NCBI GenBank assembly: GCA_000437375.1
Contig: FR898209.1
Span: 1-8,168, forward strand
Length of the DNA stretch: 8,168 nucleotides
Source of the DNA: Eubacterium sp. CAG:841
GTDB taxonomy: Bacteria > Bacillota > Clostridia > Oscillospirales > CAG-272
Direction: 5' to 3'
Position numbers and translations under genes: made by a program. The notes beneath the pieces were generated by a model, which worked only from the letters and a program-made list of their open reading frames with translations, was not told where the DNA came from and searched no databases. This document shows positions 5,283 through 8,168 of the stretch, piece by piece; position 1 is the first letter of the stretch, and every line of letters starts with the position of its first letter.

Positions 5283-6551
5283 TCATTCGGATTTGTCCCA
5301 GTAGGGATAATCCGTAAATACAAATCTTCCCTCTGCATTTTTGCCGACCGGCAAGCTGACGTAAATAACGTCCTCCGCGGACGGCATTCTTACAGCCATC
5401 ACAACGGTAAATTTTCCGTTGCCTTCGTCCCATACGCTGTCAACATAGCTGTTGCGGGAGACCTCCCCCTTGCTTTTCTTGCACAGAACGTATACGCTGC
5501 CCCTGTATTCGATAAGACTTTTTTCCGCGACGGCGTGTTTCAGCGTCCTTTCGGTAAATTCCTCAGAAAAAACCTTCAGAAATTTGCGGCGCACATCCTC
5601 GATTGTGTCCGTATAGGTGTATGACGGGAACATCTGTATATATTGCCGGCGCTTCAGCGTTATGGGCTTTGAGCCGCCGGGATAGTCGCCCGCAAAGTTG
5701 AGCGAGAGCCAGAGACTCCGCGCCGAGTCCGCCAGCGTCATCGCCTCGGACATATACAGCGTCATCCCGTCCTCGGCACAGAACTTGTATCCGTTTACGC
5801 CTCTGATGCTTTTGATTATGGCAGCCCTGTCGTCATTATAGCTTTCAAGGAGCGCAAGCACCTCCCCGGAAACTCTGTTTGCATACGACGCGATTGAATC
5901 GTGGTCGCGCGCGGTGATAAATCTGACGTCATCTCCAAAAACAAGTCGCCCGACCTCTTCCCTTCCTCTGTACGACGGCGAAGAATAGCTGCAGCTGTCG
6001 TTATCAATTATAAAAAACGTAAGCTCGCCGCCGTCGTTGCGGTCGACGGAAAACGTCACAAAGCCTTCCGAAAAGCCCGCCGTAACCCTGCCCACCCAGC
6101 TTTCCGGCAGAGTGACGGCATATGTTCCTTCCGTAAATTCGGTATCGCTTATTTTTTCCGATGTCATCAGTCGGTGGAGAGCCTTTGCAAATTCGTGATA
6201 GTTTTTCGGGAAATTATTTGTTCCGGAGGCGCTGATTTTCGTTCCGTCCGCCAAAACCGCTTCAAAGCTCATAGAGCTTCCGTCAAGGGTGCCGGAGGGA
6301 TTTGAGCCGCAAAACCCTGCCCACTTTTGAATCCGGCAGGCTTCAAAAAGGTCGTTCAGCCTGCAAAGCACGTCCTCTCCTCCGTCGATTTTGCGTATGA
6401 CGTTGCGGCTTTCGGCATAGCCGTCTCCGTCCCACGAATCCGTGCCGATATAATATTCCAGATGAATTCCGTCTGCCGTTCTGTATCCCGTGTACATGTG
6501 CGTCTGTGCCGACATACCTCTTTCGCTCAGACAGAAGTTTATGATTTCCAT
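5283..6551 (-). CDS. Unknown 422-aa multi-domain protein
   Basis: The frame is open for 37 more codons upstream, but the ATG at 6551 is chosen because GGAGG (6559-6563) lies 7 bases before it and the upstream part overlaps a terminator. No family is named with confidence. The N-terminal part (about residues 1-115, MEIINFCLSERGM... to FAKALHRLM) is beta-rich, with a VLADGTKISASGTNNFPKNYHEFAKAL segment (given by key words: ADGTKISASG, NNFPKNYHEF) of a kind seen in small hypothetical proteins of gut Clostridia. A middle section (about 120-290) contains GTYAVTLPESWVGRV. The C-terminal part (about 320-422) alternates strands and ends VFTDYPYWDKSE, resembling NTF2-like or binding modules. There is no signal peptide or membrane helix. 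It is last in the - strand gene row and may be expressed separately because of the terminator before it. Confidence 0.8.
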   Translation of the reverse strand: MEIINFCLSERGMSAQTHMYTGYRTADGIHLEYYIGTDSWDGDGYAESRNVIRKIDGGEDVLCRLNDLFEACRIQKWAGFCGSNPSGTLDGSSMSFEAVLADGTKISASGTNNFPKNYHEFAKALHRLMTSEKISDTEFTEGTYAVTLPESWVGRVTAGFSEGFVTFSVDRNDGGELTFFIIDNDSCSYSSPSYRGREEVGRLVFGDDVRFITARDHDSIASYANRVSGEVLALLESYNDDRAAIIKSIRGVNGYKFCAEDGMTLYMSEAMTLADSARSLWLSLNFAGDYPGGSKPITLKRRQYIQMFPSYTYTDTIEDVRRKFLKVFSEEFTERTLKHAVAEKSLIEYRGSVYVLCKKSKGEVSRNSYVDSVWDEGNGKFTVVMAVRMPSAEDVIYVSLPVGKNAEGRFVFTDYPYWDKSE

Positions 6552-6603
6552 ATGATTTCCTCCGTTTTGTAAATGACAGAAATATCGCAAAACGCTTTTT
6601 CTC

Positions 6604-6644
6604 TTTCCGAAAAGGACCGGAAGCGTTCCTGTTCTCTTCGGAAA
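6604..6644. other. Fold-back structure in the leader of the 422-aa gene
   Basis: TTTCCGA (6604-6610) pairs with TCGGAAA (6638-6644), enclosing a second small stem GGAA/TTCC (6619-6622 and 6626-6629). It lies between the terminator of the previous gene and the 422-aa gene's ribosome site and shares bases 6642-6644 with the terminator T-tract, so the two structures partly exclude each other. Confidence 0.3.
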
Positions 6645-6669
6645 AAAGGCTTGCCGCAGCAAGCCTTTT
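6642..6669 (-). terminator. Rho-independent terminator after the 112-aa gene
   Basis: On the - strand, an 11-bp perfect stem (6659-6669 with 6644-6654, loop of 4 at 6655-6658) is followed by a T-run (6642-6647 are all A on the + strand). It starts 12 bases after the 112-aa gene's stop. It separates that gene from the 422-aa gene. Confidence 0.85.
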
Positions 6670-6681
6670 ACGTGTATGCGG

Positions 6682-7020
6682 TTACATTATCGGAAAGCCG
6701 AGATTGTATGCGCCGCAGGCATACAGCCTGCCGTCCTTGAACCATACGTTCAGAACGCTTGCATCGCTTTCGGCGGCATACCACGAATAAATCCGTATGT
6801 CCCGTTCGGCGTCATAACGGTATTCCGAAGGATCGACCCCTATATGCGCAACGACGTCCTTATAAGTGAGATTTTCCTGATCGGAGCCCGCAAAAAAGTT
6901 CAGAGCGCCGAAATAATCCTTCAATGTCTCCGCAAGAATCGCCGTTCCGGCACGCTTTTCGCTCATAGCCTGCGGCTCTGTTGATTTCATATCAATATTA
7001 TACGGGTTTTCCGTATTCAT
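6682..7020 (-). CDS. Unknown 112-aa protein, BLIP/SmpA-like fold suspected
   Basis: No signal peptide and no membrane segment, so the protein is probably cytoplasmic. Residues about 50-108 read LTYKDVVAHIGVDPSEY, then IRIYSWYAA, then LNVWFKDGRLYACG. This order (helix start with YKDVV.HIG, a strand with Y.WY, a final strand with F.DG.L) resembles the repeat unit of BLIP and SmpA/OmlA proteins, small alpha/beta modules that bind other proteins. That resemblance is my inference from pattern and not a search result. The ATG at 7020 has an AAGGGG site (7031-7036) at 10 bases; the Met at codon 11 or 19 is a less likely start. It is third in the - strand row after the 135-aa gene, and a strong terminator follows it, so it may end that transcript. 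Confidence 0.75.
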   Translation of the reverse strand: MNTENPYNIDMKSTEPQAMSEKRAGTAILAETLKDYFGALNFFAGSDQENLTYKDVVAHIGVDPSEYRYDAERDIRIYSWYAAESDASVLNVWFKDGRLYACGAYNLGFPIM

Positions 7021-7052
7021 AGGTATCCCACCCCTTCAATCTGATATTCCGT

Positions 7053-7100
7053 GTCGGCGGAACGCCCGCAGCGTCCTTTTTTGCGGTCTGCTCCGCCGAC
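7053..7100. other. Bipartite hairpin between the 135-aa and 112-aa genes
   Basis: GTCGGCGGA (7053-7061) pairs perfectly with TCCGCCGAC (7092-7100), and inside it CCGCA (7066-7070) pairs with TGCGG (7082-7086). A T-run (7104-7109) follows on the + strand only. On the - strand, the direction of the genes, no T-tract follows, so it looks more like an RNA-stability or processing element between co-transcribed genes than a terminator. Confidence 0.5.
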
Positions 7101-7113
7101 GTATTTTTTCCTG

Positions 7114-7521
7114 TTATGCTCTTTCCAGAATTATCATTCCGTGACTGTATTTAAGGCAGCCTCCGTCAATTACGGGAATTTCGATGAACGGGTCAACCTT
7201 CTCACCCAGAACCTCGCCCTCGATTTTTGTGTCGTAGAAGAACTTTCCGTCCCTCTCCTCCCACTGTGTCGAGTCGATAACGGCATAGCCGTCGTCACGA
7301 ACGTCAACTCCGTGCTTTGCCGCCTCCGCCTTCATTTCCTCCGGCACGAACATGAGCGTGTTGAGCGCGCCGTCATCGGCAAACTCCGTGCGCCACTGCA
7401 TCATTGCAGCCATTTCTTCAAACATTTCGTCCTCCGGCGGATTGTCGGGAGTGAACACCTTTTCTCCGTCCGGAGTCGGCACGTGAACTTCTTTTACTTT
7501 CCAGATTCCGCGAATATCCAT
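7114..7521 (-). CDS. Unknown 135-aa protein, lipocalin-like
   Basis: It starts MDIRGIWKVKEV, close to the G-x-W opening of lipocalin and fatty-acid-binding-like barrels. Further features fit a beta-barrel: FADDGALNTLMF (about 48-59), WEERDGKFFYDTKIEG (about 86-101) and a closing strand CLKYSHGMIILERA. There is no signal peptide, unlike most secreted lipocalins, so if it binds a ligand it does so inside the cell. A charged Glu/Met-rich helix-like segment (about 30-43, PEDEMFEEMAAMMQ) interrupts the barrel pattern. The ATG at 7521 follows AAGGAGG (7531-7537) by 9 bases. It begins 19 bases after the DUF6935-like gene's stop, so the two are co-transcribed. The fold is inferred; no ligand can be named. 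Confidence 0.8.
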   Translation of the reverse strand: MDIRGIWKVKEVHVPTPDGEKVFTPDNPPEDEMFEEMAAMMQWRTEFADDGALNTLMFVPEEMKAEAAKHGVDVRDDGYAVIDSTQWEERDGKFFYDTKIEGEVLGEKVDPFIEIPVIDGGCLKYSHGMIILERA

Positions 7522-7540
7522 TCTTCTGCGCCTCCTTAAA

Positions 7541-8110
7541 TTATGCCCACGGGTCTGCGGACTTGGGTGTGCGGACGCCTGTCAGCAGGTACTGCTCCCA
7601 GAGGAACCACTTGCCATCGGAGCCGCGCTGACGCATCTTGATGGGACGGGGGTCGTCTGCGCCGCCGCAGGGGATGAACAGCTTCATATAGCCCTGCTCC
7701 TCACCCGATACGTGATTGCTTTCGATAACAATTGTATAAGGCTCTGTGGGAGTATAGTTATTGTCGGGCGTAGAGCCGACGAAGTAAGTGAACGGCAGAT
7801 ATGTCTTTCCGTCACGGAAGCGGTCGTTGAGGAAGGAAATTTCCTGACCGTTGAGAGGACGGGGACCGCGCAGCCAGTTCAGCATCTCCGTGCCGATGTT
7901 CTTGTCTGCCGCGTAAGCGCAGAGTGCGAGAACCGTAAGAGCCGCCGTCTTGAAGGGAGTGTCAAGGCTTGCCTCGGGCAGAGCCTGCATTTCGGCAAGG
8001 CTTTCCGGGAGAGCCGCGAATGTGAATGTCTCTCTCTTGTTTCCTACCGATCTTGCCGCGGTTGTTACCGCCTGCTGTGTTTTGCTTTTCAGTTTGTCAA
8101 AAATGCCCAT
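7541..8110 (-). CDS. DUF6935-like protein (189 aa)
   Basis: It begins MGIFDKLKSKTQQAVTTAA, an amphipathic N-terminal helix common to small proteins of this group and not a signal peptide. The main domain runs from TFTFAALPESLAEMQALPEA (about residues 28-47) through LDTPFKTAALTVLALCAYAADK, GPRPLNGQEISFLNDRF, NNYTPTEPYTIVI and LFIPCGGADDPRPIKMR to a C-terminal WFLWEQYLLTGVRTPKSADPWA-type ending (SADPWA at 184-189). I recall these motifs as those of DUF6935, a Firmicutes domain of unknown function; I remember it near tellurium-resistance (TerD) genes in some genomes, which is not shown here. The ATG at 8110 follows GGAGG (8119-8123) by 8 bases. It is first complete gene of the - strand row. Confidence 0.85.
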   Translation of the reverse strand: MGIFDKLKSKTQQAVTTAARSVGNKRETFTFAALPESLAEMQALPEASLDTPFKTAALTVLALCAYAADKNIGTEMLNWLRGPRPLNGQEISFLNDRFRDGKTYLPFTYFVGSTPDNNYTPTEPYTIVIESNHVSGEEQGYMKLFIPCGGADDPRPIKMRQRGSDGKWFLWEQYLLTGVRTPKSADPWA

Positions 8111-8114
8111 TTCG

Positions 8115-8168
8115 TTAACCTCCAGAATATATTTTGGTCAGCTCCGTGCCGTCGGTATTTTCCCCGAC
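8115..8168 (-). CDS. Possible 3' end of a further - strand gene (cut by window edge)
   Basis: On the - strand the 17 codons before a TAA at 8115-8117 read VGENTDGTELTKIYSGG and stay open to the edge. The GGAGG of the next gene lies inside the final codons and its ATG is 4 bases after the stop, the same tight coupling seen in the HTH-kinase pair. Seventeen codons cannot establish a gene by themselves, so this is a suggestion; no family is identifiable. Confidence 0.35.
   Translation of the reverse strand, partial: VGENTDGTELTKIYSGG

Noticed and set aside
5274..5624. 116-codon + strand frame and other + strand frames up to 7539
   Set aside because: They are antisense to the four - strand genes, which have proper ribosome sites and consistent protein patterns; the + frames have neither.
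6552..6662. 37-codon N-terminal extension of the 422-aa protein
   Set aside because: It overlaps the 112-aa gene's terminator and is basic and low-complexity, while GGAGG sits 7 bases before the ATG at 6551.
1..8168. CRISPR array or insertion sequence
   Set aside because: No regularly spaced repeats, no transposase-like frame and no paired terminal inverted repeats were seen.

Overview
The window looks like part of a low-to-moderate GC Firmicutes/Clostridia chromosome, perhaps Ruminococcus-like (Oscillospiraceae). The grounds are strong GGAGG ribosome sites, A/T-flanked hairpin terminators, a compact HTH + HipA-type kinase pair and a DUF6935-like protein. The genus is inference from protein style only.

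Left block (1-3110, + strand): the 3' end of an Rhs-repeat protein enters from the left edge. Its core closes with the usual DPSGL motif, followed by an Ala/Val-rich hydrophobic stretch and a variable tip that resembles GIY-YIG/URI-type nuclease toxins. Base composition drops sharply inside this gene at about base 300. Three AT-rich genes follow on the same strand: two unrecognised proteins of 211 and 254 aa, then a 218-aa ankyrin-repeat lipoprotein. The arrangement fits a polymorphic toxin followed by immunity genes, with the 211-aa protein the likeliest cognate antidote. Both gaps between the three genes carry short coding-like tails that may be relics of older modules.

Junction (3168-3299): the 3' end of a tRNA (T-arm, acceptor strand, CCA) sits directly before a strong terminator, but no 5' half is present. 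This is what an integration event at a tRNA 3' end leaves behind, and it predicts that the Rhs block belongs to an inserted or rearranged segment extending to the left. A second terminator follows.

Middle block (3300-5030, - strand): a self-contained small unit (promoter, 61-codon frame, hairpin), then a two-gene operon of a 70-aa Xre-type regulator and a 348-aa HipA-like kinase with its own promoter and a possible operator.

Intergenic 4961-5282: no gene, but several inverted repeats and a strong + strand terminator with no + strand gene before it, so a small structured RNA is possible.

Right block (5283-8168, - strand): four unknown proteins in one direction (189-aa DUF6935-like, 135-aa lipocalin-like, 112-aa BLIP/SmpA-like, 422 aa), plus what may be the tail of a fifth gene at the right edge. 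All lack signal peptides. They look like an operon of small cytoplasmic beta-rich proteins, with a terminator before the last gene that may split it into two units.
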